This document shows positions 28,843-37,645 of a stretch of 64,000 bases of DNA, piece after piece (position 1 is the stretch's first letter; every line of letters begins with the position of its first letter). The stretch comes from Methylocystis silviterrae (GTDB lineage: Bacteria; Pseudomonadota; Alphaproteobacteria; Rhizobiales; Beijerinckiaceae). The notes under the pieces were generated by a model. The model was given only the letters and a program-made list of their open reading frames with translations. It was not told the DNA's origin and made no database searches. Both the position numbers and the translations under genes were made by a program. The DNA lies in NCBI RefSeq assembly GCF_013350005.1, contig NZ_JABVWW010000002.1, forward strand, positions 302,603-366,602, written 5' to 3'.

Positions 28843-29175
28843 CTAATCGCCGCAGGCGACGACCGCCGCATCCGGCTCGATAGAGGCGCGCGCAGCGTGG
28901 ACGTCGGCCGAGGCGGTCACATCGTTGGCGCGGCCGAAGGTTCGGGCCGCGCCATGGCCGTGCGCCGCGCACCAGGAGTCGGCGACGATCTTGCCGCAAT
29001 CGGCCTTGTGCGTGAGGCATTCCGTCAGGCCGTAGCCCTCCTGATCGGAGATGACATAGGCGGCGCCCGCGCTCGCCTCGGCCTGTGCGTCGCAGGCGTA
29101 GCCGGCGCCGAACAGCGCGCCCGCGAGCAGCAGCGCAAGCGCGCGCCGCGCGATCGGCGCCTGATATTTCCACAT
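28843..29175 (-). CDS. Small secreted cysteine-containing protein of unknown function
   Basis: 110 residues. A signal sequence (ARRALALLLAGALFGAGYAC) precedes a short mature domain with four further cysteines in ECLTHKADCGKIVADSWCAAHGHG and VACG, which could form two disulfides. The ECL...DCGKIVADSWC pattern looks conserved-type rather than random, and codon use resembles the neighbours. The cysteine at the end of the hydrophobic core might be lipidated, though the lipobox is poor. No function known to me. Confidence 0.75.
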   Translation of the reverse strand: MWKYQAPIARRALALLLAGALFGAGYACDAQAEASAGAAYVISDQEGYGLTECLTHKADCGKIVADSWCAAHGHGAARTFGRANDVTASADVHAARASIEPDAAVVACGD

Positions 29176-29435
29176 AATGAACGAGTCCCAAATGACCGAG
29201 ACGGCCCCGGTCAGAGCTAGCGCAAAGCGGTAAAACCCGAGTTAAACCGCCGCGGCTCGAATTGGCCTCGCGCTTGACGCGGCGGCGCGCTTTGGCGCAT
29301 GGTCGCCGCCATGACGCCTCGGCTCACCATTTGTCGGAAGACCATTATCAGCTAGCGATCACGCTGGCCGGAGCCGTCACGTCTCTCCAAACGACATGAA
29401 GCGACGCCCCGGCCGGCGGCCTTGCGGGGAAATTC

Positions 29436-30875
29436 ATGTCGACGCCTGCGCTGAAAATCTACAATACGCTGACCCGGACGAAGGAGGAATTCCGTCCGAT
29501 CGATCCCGCGCATGTGCGCATGTATGTCTGCGGACCGACGGTCTACGACTACGCCCATATCGGCAACGCCAGGCCGCTGATCGTTTTCGACGTGCTGTTT
29601 CGCCTGCTGCGCCATCTCTACGGCGCCGAGCATGTCACGTACGTCCGCAACATCACCGACGTCGACGACAAGATCAACGCGCGGGCGTTCGAGCGCGGCA
29701 TCTCGATTCGTGAACTGACGGAAGAGACCAACAAGGTTTTCCAGCAGGACGTGACGGCGCTCGGCTGTCTCGAGCCGACCGTGCAGCCGCGCGCGACCGA
29801 GCATATCGCGCAGATGGTCGCGATCATCGAGCGGTTGATCGCCTCTGGCCATGCCTATGCGGCCGATGGCCATGTGCTCTTCGACGTGCCGTCCATGCCG
29901 ACCTACGGACGACTCTCGCGGCGCTCGCTCGACGAAATGATGGCCGGCGCGCGCGTCGACGTCGCGCCTTATAAGCGCGGCGACATGGATTTCGTGCTGT
30001 GGAAGCCGTCAAAGGCGAACGAGCCCGGTTGGGACAGCCCATGGGGCAGGGGGCGTCCCGGCTGGCACATCGAATGTTCGGCGATGTCTTGGGCGCATCT
30101 TGGCGAAACTTTCGACATTCACGGTGGCGGCATCGACCTCGTTTTTCCGCATCACGAAAATGAGATCGCACAAAGCTGCTGCGCCTTCGGGCAGGACGTG
30201 ATGGCGAATTACTGGATGCATAATGGCTTCCTGCAGGTCGAGGGCGAGAAAATGTCCAAGAGCCTGGGGAATTTCGTGACGATCCACGAGCTGCTGCACA
30301 CGGAGAAGTTTGGTGGACGCGAGTGGCTTGGGCCGGTGCTTCGTCTCACGATGCTGCGCACGCATTATCGCCAGCCGATCGATTGGACCGTAAAGGCGCT
30401 GGAGGAGGCGGAGGCGAAGCTTACATATTGGATGACCGTTATGGATTTTTCCGTCGCGCCTTTGGGTTCGGACGGGAGGATCGCCGATCAACCTCCGCGC
30501 TCTGATGAGGTTCCATCGACCTATATGGAAGCGCTTTCCGATGACCTGAACACTCCGCTTGCAATGCAAATTTTAGATCGCGCATTTTCTGAAGCTCGCA
30601 CAGATCGAGTTCTCTCGATCATGCTAGGGCTTTCCGGCATCGATTTGAACGCATTTCGGGAAGGGAGGAACGCTCGGGATCAGGCGTTCTTCGAAAAACA
30701 TGGCGGCGAAGAGGCAACCGAAGAATTCGTCGATCGGCTTGTCTCCGAGCGCCTCGCCGCCCGCGCTTCAAAAAACTGGGCCGAGTCGGACCGCATCCGC
30801 GACGAACTCGCCGCCATGGGCATCGCCCTCAAGGACAACAAGGACGGAACGACGAGCTGGGAGGTGAAGCGGTGA
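29436..30875 (+). CDS. cysS: Cysteinyl-tRNA synthetase
   Basis: Class I aminoacyl-tRNA synthetase charging tRNA-Cys. The HIGH-type motif is in [13 protein letters not shown], the zinc cysteine in [10 protein letters not shown], the zinc-site histidines in [18 protein letters not shown], and the KMSKS loop in [10 protein letters not shown]. 479 residues, full length. The last third, about 30430-30700, is less GC-rich than the rest, without disturbing the frame. Confidence 0.96.
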   Translation: MSTPALKIYNTLTRTKEEFRPIDPAHVRMYVCGPTVYDYAHIGNARPLIVFDVLFRLLRHLYGAEHVTYVRNITDVDDKINARAFERGISIRELTEETNKVFQQDVTALGCLEPTVQPRATEHIAQMVAIIERLIASGHAYAADGHVLFDVPSMPTYGRLSRRSLDEMMAGARVDVAPYKRGDMDFVLWKPSKANEPGWDSPWGRGRPGWHIECSAMSWAHLGETFDIHGGGIDLVFPHHENEIAQSCCAFGQDVMANYWMHNGFLQVEGEKMSKSLGNFVTIHELLHTEKFGGREWLGPVLRLTMLRTHYRQPIDWTVKALEEAEAKLTYWMTVMDFSVAPLGSDGRIADQPPRSDEVPSTYMEALSDDLNTPLAMQILDRAFSEARTDRVLSIMLGLSGIDLNAFREGRNARDQAFFEKHGGEEATEEFVDRLVSERLAARASKNWAESDRIRDELAAMGIALKDNKDGTTSWEVKR

Positions 30876-30902
30876 TCGTGCCTCTTTCAATCAAGCGCGC
30901 GC

Positions 30903-30956
30903 AACCCTCTCCCATTGGGAGAGGGTGGCCGCGGAGCGGCCGGGAGAGGGGTTGCC
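30903..30956. repeat. Outer left double palindrome of element B
   Basis: Hairpin ACCCTCTCCC-ATT-GGGAGAGGGT followed by GGCCGC/GCGGCC hairpin and GGGAGAGGGG. Inverted relative to 31475-31525. Confidence 0.85.
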
Positions 30957-30997
30957 GCGCTGCTCGTTTGCGCGCGCCTTTGCGCCCCGGAACATTG

Positions 30998-31046
30998 CCC
31001 CTCACCCCGGTCCTTCGGACCGACCCTCTCCCTCTGGGAGAGGGTG
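30998..31046. repeat. Inner left double palindrome of element B
   Basis: CCCCTCACCCC, a GGTCC/GGACC hairpin, then ACCCTCTCCC-TCT-GGGAGAGGGT. Same orientation as 31475-31525, with a different inner hairpin. Confidence 0.85.
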
Positions 31047-31060
31047 ACGCGAACCTTTTT

Positions 31061-31441
31061 TCAGTCGAGGCGGGGCAGGGGCGTTCGCGGCGTGCGTGCG
31101 CGCGCAATATCGACGGCGCGAAGGATTTCCTGCAGAACCCAATCCAATCGTTCTTTCACCTCGTCATTCGTGAAACGCAATTCCAGATAGCCGTGGCTTT
31201 CGATTGCGGCGCGGCGCGTGGCGTCAGAAAGCGGTTGATCTGCATGATGGCCGCCATCGAGTTCGATGGTGAGTCCGAGGCTGTAACAGCAGAAGTCTGC
31301 GATATACCCCGCAATCGGAACTTGACGGCGAAACTTGAGCCCATGGAAACGCGAGGCGCGCAGTTCACGCCAGAGGATTTCCTCGGGACCCGTGCTCTCG
31401 CGCCGCAGTCTGCGCGCGACGGAAATGTTCTTGCCCGCCAT
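31061..31441 (-). CDS. DUF559 (Vsr-like) endonuclease-domain protein, copy B
   Basis: 126 residues. Family blocks are EEILWRELRASRFHGLKFRRQ, PIAGYIADFCCYSLGLTIELDGGHH with the acidic metal-site residues, and GYLELRFTNDEVKERL. It has the intact ELDG pattern. The C-terminal RTPRTPLPRLD tail is not conserved in copies A and C. The stop lies 15 bases from the inner left palindrome and the start 34 bases from the right one, so the gene nearly fills the interval. Function unknown; presumed DNA nuclease by fold. Confidence 0.85.
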   Translation of the reverse strand: MAGKNISVARRLRRESTGPEEILWRELRASRFHGLKFRRQVPIAGYIADFCCYSLGLTIELDGGHHADQPLSDATRRAAIESHGYLELRFTNDEVKERLDWVLQEILRAVDIARARTPRTPLPRLD

Positions 31442-31474
31442 TTATCGATCAAATCGCAAAATTCGATAGCGGGA

Positions 31475-31525
31475 AACCCCTCTCCCGGCCGCTCCGCGGC
31501 CACCCTCTCCCATCGGGAGAGGGTT
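31475..31525. repeat. Right double palindrome of element B
   Basis: CCCCTCTCCC, GGCCGC/GCGGCC hairpin, then ACCCTCTCCC-ATC-GGGAGAGGGT. It ends 20 bases before the next small gene. Confidence 0.85.
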
Positions 31526-31544
31526 CGTTCCGCGAGGTCGCGAC

Positions 31545-31679
31545 ATGTCCAACGATGACTGGAAAAAGACGCTTCCCTTCAAGCGCCACTGGGCGCTCTA
31601 TCTCGCGTTCAAGCTGATCGTGCTGGCGCTCGCCGCCTTCATCGCCTGGCATCTGCTGCGCGCCTTCGAGATCGTGTGA
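31545..31679 (+). CDS. Small single-pass membrane protein (44 aa)
   Basis: Encodes MSNDDWKKTLPFKRHWALYL... with one clear hydrophobic helix (FKLIVLALAAFIAWHLL), a basic N-terminal side and no signal-peptide cleavage pattern. Its TGA overlaps the ATG of the acetyltransferase gene (TGATG), which itself joins cimA in the same way, so three genes look translationally coupled. The coupling and the charge pattern argue for a real gene. Function unknown. Confidence 0.65.
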   Translation: MSNDDWKKTLPFKRHWALYLAFKLIVLALAAFIAWHLLRAFEIV

Positions 31680-32188
31680 TGGCGCGCGGCGCGCAAACGC
31701 CCGGTCTGCGGCCGTTTCTTCCCGCAGACGCCGCAACGCTCGCGGCGCTCTTTCGCGCCAGCGTCGAGGCGCTGGCCGCCGATGACTATGACGATGCGCA
31801 GCGTGTAGCCTGGGCGTCCGCGGCTGACGACGAAGCGGCCTTCGCGTCGCGCCTCACGGACGCGCTGAGCATCGTCGCGCTTGTTGACGGGGACATCGCC
31901 GGTTTCGCGTCGCTGCGCGACAATAAGATGTTCGACATGCTCTATGTGCGGCCCGACATGGCGCGCAAGGGCGTCGGGTCGGCGCTGGCGGAGGCGATTG
32001 AAAAACTCGCCGCCGCGCGCGGAACGACACTGCTGACGGTCGAGGCTTCCGACGCGGCGCAGGACTTTTTCGCGGCGCGCGGCTACGTGGCCACGACGCG
32101 CAATATGAAAACGGTCGCCGGCCAATGGCTCGGCAATACGACGATGACCAAGGAGCTGGCGGCGCCCGCCGCCGGGAGAGCGCATTGA
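31679..32188 (+). CDS. GNAT family N-acetyltransferase
   Basis: 169 residues. The acetyl-CoA-binding region VRPDMARKGVGSALAEAIEKLA and DAAQDFFAARGYVATTRNMKTV are characteristic of YafP/ElaA-like GNAT enzymes. The N-terminus GLRPFLPADAATLAALFRASVEALAADDY also fits. Substrate unknown. Starts at the ATG overlapping the preceding stop, rather than the adjacent GTG at 31676, and its own TGA overlaps the cimA ATG. Confidence 0.9.
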   Translation: MARGAQTPGLRPFLPADAATLAALFRASVEALAADDYDDAQRVAWASAADDEAAFASRLTDALSIVALVDGDIAGFASLRDNKMFDMLYVRPDMARKGVGSALAEAIEKLAAARGTTLLTVEASDAAQDFFAARGYVATTRNMKTVAGQWLGNTTMTKELAAPAAGRAH

Positions 32189-33813
32189 TGGCCAAAGAAC
32201 GGCTGACGCTATACGACACGACGCTGCGCGACGGCGCGCAGACGACGGGCGTCGATTTCTCGCTCGACGACAAGCATCAGATCGCCGCCATGCTGGACGA
32301 AATCGGGATCGACTATATTGAAGGCGGCTATCCCGGCGCCAATCCGCTCGACACCGAGTTTTTTGCGCGGCGTCCGAAATTGCGCGCGCGCTTTGCCGCC
32401 TTCGGCATGACGCGGCGGCAGGGCCGCTCGGTGGAGAATGATCCGGGCGTCGCGGCGCTGCTCGACAGCAGCGCCGACGTCGTCACCTTCGTCGCCAAGA
32501 GCTGGGACTTTCAGGTTCGCGTCGCCTTACGCTCCACGGAAGAAGACAATCTCGAGAGCGTTACGCAATCCGTAAAAGCCGCCGTCGCGCGCGGCAAGGA
32601 AGTCGCCGTCGATTGCGAGCATTTTTTCGACGGCTTCAAGGCGAACCCCGGCTACGCGCTGGCCTGCGCCAAGGCCGCCTATGACGCGGACGCGCGCTGG
32701 ATCGTGCTCTGCGACACCAACGGCGGCACGCTGCCGCACGAGGTCGAGCGCATCGTTGCGGAGGTGGTCAAGCAAATTCCAGGAGACCGCGTCGGCGTGC
32801 ATTGCCACGACGACACGGGGCAGGCGGTGGCGAATTCGCTTGCCGCCGTGCGCGCCGGCGCGCGGCAGATTCAAGGCACGCTCAACGGTCTTGGCGAACG
32901 CTGCGGCAACGCTAATCTCACGACGATCATCCCGACACTATTGCTAAAGAGCGAATTTGCCGAGCGTTTCGAGATCGGCGTGACGACGGAGAAGCTGACG
33001 CATCTGACGCGCGTGAGCCATGCGCTCGACGAGCTTCTCAATCGTGCGCCCAACCGCCATGCGCCTTATGTCGGCGCCAGCGCCTTCGCGACCAAGGCCG
33101 GCATTCACGCCTCGGCGGTGCTGACCGATCCGCGCACTTACGAACATGTCACGCCGGAATCGGTCGGCAATGTGCGGCGCGTGCTCGTATCGGATCAGGC
33201 GGGACGCTCGAACATCGCGGCCGAGCTTGGCCGCTTGGGCGTCGTCCTCGACAAGGACGATCCGCGTCTGGCGCGGCTTCTCGACGAGGTGAAGGAGAAG
33301 GAAGCGCAAGGCTACGCCTATGAGGGCGCCGACGCCTCGTTCTTCCTTCTGGCCAAGCGCGTGCTCGGCGAGGCGCCGCATTTCTTCGACATTGAACGCT
33401 ACAGCGTCGCGGTCGATCGGCGCTTCGCCAGGAATGGCGGCTTCGAGGACCAGGGCGCCGAGGCGATCGTCAAGATCAATGTCGATGGCGAGAGCCGCAT
33501 TTCGGCCGCCGAAGGCAATGGCCCCGTCAACGCCCTCGATCTCGCCCTGCGCAAAGATCTCGGCGCCTATCAGCGCTTCATCGAGGACGTTCGGCTCGTC
33601 GATTATCGCGTCCGCGTGTTCCAGGGCGGCACCGACGCGGTGACGCGCGTCCTGGTCGAATGCGCCGACGCGCAAAGCGAGCGGTGGTCCACCGTCGGCG
33701 TCTCGGCCAATGTCATCGACGCATCCTTCGAGGCGCTCGTCGACGCGATCAACTACAAGCTGCTGGTGTCGGTCGAGCGCAACGACCGTCGAACCGCTAA
33801 AGCCGCTCAGTGA
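32188..33813 (+). CDS. cimA: (R)-citramalate synthase
   Basis: DRE-TIM enzyme condensing pyruvate with acetyl-CoA to citramalate, the threonine-independent route to isoleucine. The N-terminal LYDTTLRDGAQTTGVDFS and the metal site VHCHDDTGQAVANSLAA are clear; GLGERCGNANLTTI follows. The C-terminal third is a LeuA-type regulatory/dimer domain. At about 541 residues it has the length of CimA rather than homocitrate synthase. The ATG overlaps the preceding TGA. Its 3' end overlaps the convergent LOG-family gene by 17 bases. Confidence 0.93.
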   Translation: MAKERLTLYDTTLRDGAQTTGVDFSLDDKHQIAAMLDEIGIDYIEGGYPGANPLDTEFFARRPKLRARFAAFGMTRRQGRSVENDPGVAALLDSSADVVTFVAKSWDFQVRVALRSTEEDNLESVTQSVKAAVARGKEVAVDCEHFFDGFKANPGYALACAKAAYDADARWIVLCDTNGGTLPHEVERIVAEVVKQIPGDRVGVHCHDDTGQAVANSLAAVRAGARQIQGTLNGLGERCGNANLTTIIPTLLLKSEFAERFEIGVTTEKLTHLTRVSHALDELLNRAPNRHAPYVGASAFATKAGIHASAVLTDPRTYEHVTPESVGNVRRVLVSDQAGRSNIAAELGRLGVVLDKDDPRLARLLDEVKEKEAQGYAYEGADASFFLLAKRVLGEAPHFFDIERYSVAVDRRFARNGGFEDQGAEAIVKINVDGESRISAAEGNGPVNALDLALRKDLGAYQRFIEDVRLVDYRVRVFQGGTDAVTRVLVECADAQSERWSTVGVSANVIDASFEALVDAINYKLLVSVERNDRRTAKAAQ

Positions 33814-34393
33814 CCGCTGTCTCGCTGATGTCTGGCGAATGGCGGACCGCCGCGAAAATCATCGGCAGAATGTCTTCGACGCGTTCGGCCACGAGATAGC
33901 GCACGTTATCGACCTCGCCGAAGAACTCCTCGTTCCGCATATGAGCGAAAAGCGACAGCAGGGGACGCCAGAAGCCGCCGATGTCGGCGATGACCAGAGG
34001 CTTGGTGTGACGGCCGAGCTGGATCCAGGTCAGCTGCTCGGTCAGCTCCTCCAAAGTGCCGACGCCTCCAGGCAGCGCGATAAAGGCGTCTGATCGTTCG
34101 AACATCATGCGCTTGCGCGTGTGCATGTCGTCGACGACGACGAGCTCCGTCGCGCCCGTAAAGGGAATCTCCCGTCGGTCCAGGAACTCGGGAATGATCC
34201 CCGTGACAACGCCCCCGGCGGCGACCGTGGCCTTGGCCAGAACGCCCATTAGGCCGATGGCCCCGCCGCCATAAACGAGGCCGATCCCGGCGCGCGCCAG
34301 GGCGACGCCCAACGCGCGCGCCGCCGCCGTGTAACGCGGATCGGCGCCGATCGAGGAGCCGCAATAGACGCAAACATTCCTAATTTCTCGCAT
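33797..34393 (-). CDS. LOG family / TIGR00730 protein (probable cytokinin riboside 5'-monophosphate phosphoribohydrolase)
   Basis: Rossmann-fold protein of about 198 residues with GLVYGGGAIGLMG near the N-terminus and the signature ALPGGVGTLEELTE. LOG proteins cleave nucleoside 5'-monophosphates to the base and ribose 5-phosphate; in bacteria the natural substrate is often unclear. The start MREIRNVCVYCGSS at 34393 is the standard family start; ATGs a few codons upstream exist. It converges with and overlaps cimA. Confidence 0.9.
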   Translation of the reverse strand: MREIRNVCVYCGSSIGADPRYTAAARALGVALARAGIGLVYGGGAIGLMGVLAKATVAAGGVVTGIIPEFLDRREIPFTGATELVVVDDMHTRKRMMFERSDAFIALPGGVGTLEELTEQLTWIQLGRHTKPLVIADIGGFWRPLLSLFAHMRNEEFFGEVDNVRYLVAERVEDILPMIFAAVRHSPDISETAVTERL

Positions 34394-34522
34394 GTGCATT
34401 CTCGGGCAGCGCAATCGCCGCGCTGCGGCTTGGGGTGCGCATTGCTTCTAAACGTCATATATGACGCCAAGCCAGCAATGACGCCAAAGGCCGCGACGAC
34501 GGCCCCATTCATTCGGAGACAT

Positions 34523-36442
34523 ATGATTAGACCCGATCAAGGCGAATCGAGCGATCCCCACGCGCTCGATCCGGACGACGCCGCGTCTCAGCCTGTTCCT
34601 GAGCAACAATTGTCGGAATCGTCTCTAATCAAAACGATACGGCATTTGTGGCCCTATATTTGGCCGCGTGGCCGCCGCGATCTCGAGCTTCGGGTCGCCG
34701 CGGTGTTTGCGCTGCTCGTCATCAGCAAGCTGTTCAACGCCGCGACGCCATACGCTTTCAAATGGGCGACGGACGCGCTCGCCGAGGGCGGCCCCGGCGC
34801 TTGGGGAAAGGTGGCGGCCGCCGCGATCTATTTCACGCTGCTGATGGGCGCCGTGCGCATCGTCACCGTCGTGCTGATGCAGCTGCGCGACGGCATCTTC
34901 GCCGCGGTGGCGATGCACGCCGTGCGTCGGCTGGCGACCGATCTCTTTGTGCATATGCATGAGCTGTCGCTGCGGTTTCATATCGGCCGAAAGACCGGCG
35001 GACTGACGCGCGTGCTTGAGCGCGGCCGCAACGGCATCGAAACGCTGTCGCGGCTGATCATGTCGACGGGCGCGCCGACCGTGCTGGAAATGGGGCTCGT
35101 TCTCGGCATTTTCGTCTACCAGTTCGACTGGCGCTACGGGCTCGTCCTGGTCGCGACTCTCGCCGGATATTTTCTCTATACGACGCTCGCGACAAACTGG
35201 CGGATCGCCATTCGGCGCAGGATGAACGACAGCGACACCGACGCCAATCAGAAGGCGATCGACAGCCTGCTGAACTATGAAACGGTCAAATATTTCGGCG
35301 CGGAAAAACGTGAGGCTGAGCGCTACGACAAATCGATGATCCGCTACGAGCAGGCGAGCACGCAGTCCTATGTCTCGCTTGCGGTTCTCAACGCCGGCCA
35401 GACGGTGATCTTTATCATCGGACTCACCACTATGATGGTGATGTGCGTCTATGGCATCGAGGCGGGCCGCAATACGGTGGGCGACTTCGTCCTGATCAAC
35501 CTGATGATGGGGCAGCTGGCGCAGCCCTTAAATTTCATGGGCACCTTCTATCGCGAGGTGCGGCAGGCGATCATCGACATCGAAACGATGTTTTCGATCC
35601 TGGCGCAGAGCCCCGAAATCTTGGACACGCCCGGCGCGACGCCGCTCCTCGTGCGCGAAGGGCGGATCGTTTTCGATAATGTCGCGTTCCACTACGAGCC
35701 GAACCGGCCGATCCTCAAGGGCGTGAGCTTTGAAGCCGAGCCCGGACAAACCATCGCCATCGTCGGGCCGTCCGGCGCGGGAAAATCGACGATTTCGCGC
35801 CTGATGTATCGTTTCTACGAGCCGCAAGGCGGGCGCATCACCATCGACGGGCAGAACATACTGGACGTCACGCAGGAAAGTCTGCGCGCGGCGATCGGCA
35901 TGGTGCCGCAGGACACGGTGCTGTTCAATGATTCGATCGGCTACAACATTCGCTACGGACGATGGGACGCGAGCGACGAAGAGGTTCGCGAAGCGGCGCG
36001 GCTCGCGCAGATCGACCGCTTTATCGAAAGCGTGCCGGAAGCTTATGAGGCGCAGGTCGGCGAGCGCGGGCTGAAGCTTTCCGGCGGCGAGAAGCAGCGC
36101 GTGGCGATCGCCCGCACGATTCTCAAAGGTCCGCCGATCCTCATCCTCGACGAAGCGACGTCGGCGCTCGACAGTTTGACGGAACATGAAATTCAGGAGG
36201 CGTTGAGACGGGTCGCGCGCGGCCGCACCACGCTCGTCATCGCGCATCGCCTGTCGACCATCGTCGACGCCGACGAAATCCTGTTTCTGGATCATGGCCG
36301 CATCGTCGAACGCGGCACGCATAAGGCGCTGCTGGCGCTTGGCGGTCATTACGCCGGCATGTGGAACCGCCAGCGCGAGGCCGCCGAGGCGCGCGCCAAA
36401 TTGCTGGAGGCGGAGCGAGAGGAGTTGGAGGAAGCAGAGTAG
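34523..36442 (+). CDS. Atm1/ABCB7-type ABC exporter (permease-ATPase fusion)
   Basis: About 639 residues: an N-terminal six-helix ABC transmembrane domain and a C-terminal ATPase with Walker A GPSGAGKST, signature LSGGEKQRVAIART and Walker B LILDEATSALDS. The transmembrane part has LLNYETVKYFGAEKREAERY, a hallmark of the Atm1/HMT1 group. That group exports glutathione-linked sulfur or metal compounds and links to Fe-S assembly and heavy-metal tolerance. The ATG at 34523 has GGAGA just upstream; the frame open to 34394 is discarded. Confidence 0.92.
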   Translation: MIRPDQGESSDPHALDPDDAASQPVPEQQLSESSLIKTIRHLWPYIWPRGRRDLELRVAAVFALLVISKLFNAATPYAFKWATDALAEGGPGAWGKVAAAAIYFTLLMGAVRIVTVVLMQLRDGIFAAVAMHAVRRLATDLFVHMHELSLRFHIGRKTGGLTRVLERGRNGIETLSRLIMSTGAPTVLEMGLVLGIFVYQFDWRYGLVLVATLAGYFLYTTLATNWRIAIRRRMNDSDTDANQKAIDSLLNYETVKYFGAEKREAERYDKSMIRYEQASTQSYVSLAVLNAGQTVIFIIGLTTMMVMCVYGIEAGRNTVGDFVLINLMMGQLAQPLNFMGTFYREVRQAIIDIETMFSILAQSPEILDTPGATPLLVREGRIVFDNVAFHYEPNRPILKGVSFEAEPGQTIAIVGPSGAGKSTISRLMYRFYEPQGGRITIDGQNILDVTQESLRAAIGMVPQDTVLFNDSIGYNIRYGRWDASDEEVREAARLAQIDRFIESVPEAYEAQVGERGLKLSGGEKQRVAIARTILKGPPILILDEATSALDSLTEHEIQEALRRVARGRTTLVIAHRLSTIVDADEILFLDHGRIVERGTHKALLALGGHYAGMWNRQREAAEARAKLLEAEREELEEAE

Positions 36443-36446
36443 CCGC

Positions 36447-36716
36447 TCAGCGCTTCGACAATCGCCAGAGATTGCGATTGACCCGCTTGGCGTAAACCGC
36501 AAGGGCGCGGTCGGCGGCGCGATGCGGCTGGCCAGCGGCGACGCTCATCGCCGCCTCTATGGTGGCGTGGGCGGCGGCTTTGATCTTTTCATCGACCATC
36601 AGCTTGCTCTCGCGTCTGCCGCGTGCGCCGCCCGTGGCGATCTTCATCAGCCGTAAGCCGATCACCTGATTGGCGACGAAGCTCATCTTGAGCGTGTCGG
36701 AGAGAAGCTTGTTCAT
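36447..36716 (-). CDS. Conserved-type hypothetical protein, helical and basic
   Basis: 89 residues starting MNKLLSDTLKMSFVANQVIGLRLMKIATGG. It is predicted all-helical, strongly basic, with no membrane segment. The pattern VIGLRLMKIA...ESKLMVDEKIKAA resembles short hypothetical proteins I associate with Hyphomicrobiales, some compared to phasins; that is recollection, not a search. The ATG at 36716 is preferred to 36797 because the upstream extension is not patterned. It converges with the ABC transporter gene, four bases apart. Confidence 0.65.
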   Translation of the reverse strand: MNKLLSDTLKMSFVANQVIGLRLMKIATGGARGRRESKLMVDEKIKAAAHATIEAAMSVAAGQPHRAADRALAVYAKRVNRNLWRLSKR

Positions 36717-36829
36717 TCTCGATCGACTTCTGCGCATGGCGGCCCCCGTCAAGGCAAATAGCGCGGCCGAGGCGTTGGCCAACTGCCCGTTAAACATTGC
36801 AAATAACGGGCGCTGCGAGCGGAGCGTCG

Positions 36830-37225
36830 CTACGCCATCGCCGAGCGCAAACCAAGGCGTTCAACGAAGGGGTCGAAATCTCTATCGCTATAGAGCAGCG
36901 GCAGAGCCTTTTCGATGCAACACGTGGCGATGATCGTGTCGATGGTTTTCCTCGGCGTGACGCCATGCGCGCGCAGCTTGCGATAATTTTTTGCCGCCCG
37001 CAGGGCGATTTCCTTGCCGCCGAGTTCTACGACGGTAAGCGCCGTTAGGAATTCATGAGCGTGGTTGAAGTCTCGATCCCGATCGAAGCCTTGCAGCACT
37101 TCGGTCAAGATCAAATCGCCGATTGCGACCAATTCCTCCTCGAGCAACCTGTCCAGACGATCGGTCTCAGGCGAGGCGACGCCACGAAAATAGTCGATCC
37201 AAACGCTCGAATCGACGAGGATCAT
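36830..37225 (-). CDS. VapC-type PIN-domain toxin
   Basis: 131 residues. PIN-domain acidic residues are in MILVDSSVWIDYFRG, LILTEVLQGF, TPRKTIDTIIATCCIE and LYSDRDFDPF. VapC toxins are RNases directed at tRNA or rRNA. The start overlaps the antitoxin stop by four bases. The layout differs from the first toxin pair in this window, whose antitoxin is of Phd type. Confidence 0.92.
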   Translation of the reverse strand: MILVDSSVWIDYFRGVASPETDRLDRLLEEELVAIGDLILTEVLQGFDRDRDFNHAHEFLTALTVVELGGKEIALRAAKNYRKLRAHGVTPRKTIDTIIATCCIEKALPLLYSDRDFDPFVERLGLRSAMA

Positions 37226-37428
37226 TTTTCTGTTTTCTTATCCGTGCGCATAGCGTCGAGATCGCCGCGCCAGTCGAGCTTTCCGCGCAGGCTTCGGATT
37301 TGCTTTTGCCGCTGAAGGCGCAGCAGCGTCCGCAGCGCGAGCTCGACGGCTTCCTTCTTGGTCTTGAGGCCCGTCGCGCGCAGCGCCTCTTCCATTAGCT
37401 TGTCATCGATGACGATGTTGGTGCGCAT
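37222..37428 (-). CDS. VapB-type antitoxin (type II, VapB/DUF2191-like)
   Basis: 68 residues, MRTNIVIDDKLMEEALRATGLKTKKEAVELALRTLL: a ribbon-helix-helix-like N-terminus of the VapB family and a basic tail that should bind the toxin. It is the first gene of the vapBC operon. Its start codon is inside a 10-bp perfect inverted repeat. Confidence 0.92.
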   Translation of the reverse strand: MRTNIVIDDKLMEEALRATGLKTKKEAVELALRTLLRLQRQKQIRSLRGKLDWRGDLDAMRTDKKTEK

Positions 37429-37458
37429 GTGTATGATGCTCCAATTCTATACACATGC
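37425..37458. promoter_or_regulatory. Operator-like inverted repeat at vapB start
   Basis: GCATGTGTAT (37425-37434), a 14-base spacer, then ATACACATGC (37449-37458): a perfect 10-bp inverted repeat. One arm contains the vapB start codon. VapBC complexes bind such sites to repress themselves. Confidence 0.7.
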
Positions 37459-37645
37459 TATGCCTGCGTGGCGCTGGCTTCAAGAGTTTTATGCTATAGC
37501 GGGCGTGGATGCGCCGCCGCCGTTCGGAGGGCATTGCCTTCCCGCCCTCTCCGCAGAAGCGGGGACGGACATTGCGCCGGCATTTGATCTAACCAATATT
37601 TCCCGTCATCTTCCTCTTCCTCTCGTCTCCGTTTGGCAATCGCGG

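Larger units (their letters stand above)
30903..31525. mobile_element. DUF559 element B: nuclease gene bounded by inverted palindromes
   Basis: The DUF559 gene at 31061-31441 is bounded by palindromes at 30903-30956 (left, outer), 30998-31046 (left, inner) and 31475-31525 (right). The outer left copy is an almost exact reverse complement of the right copy over about 50 bases, including both hairpins; the inner left copy has the same orientation as the right. Mobility is inferred from the arrangement shared with elements A and C. Confidence 0.6.

Noticed and set aside
27908..29191. 427-codon open frame on the minus strand
   Set aside because: Overlaps creA and the small secreted protein; its translation is Arg/Ala/Gly-rich without any fold signal.
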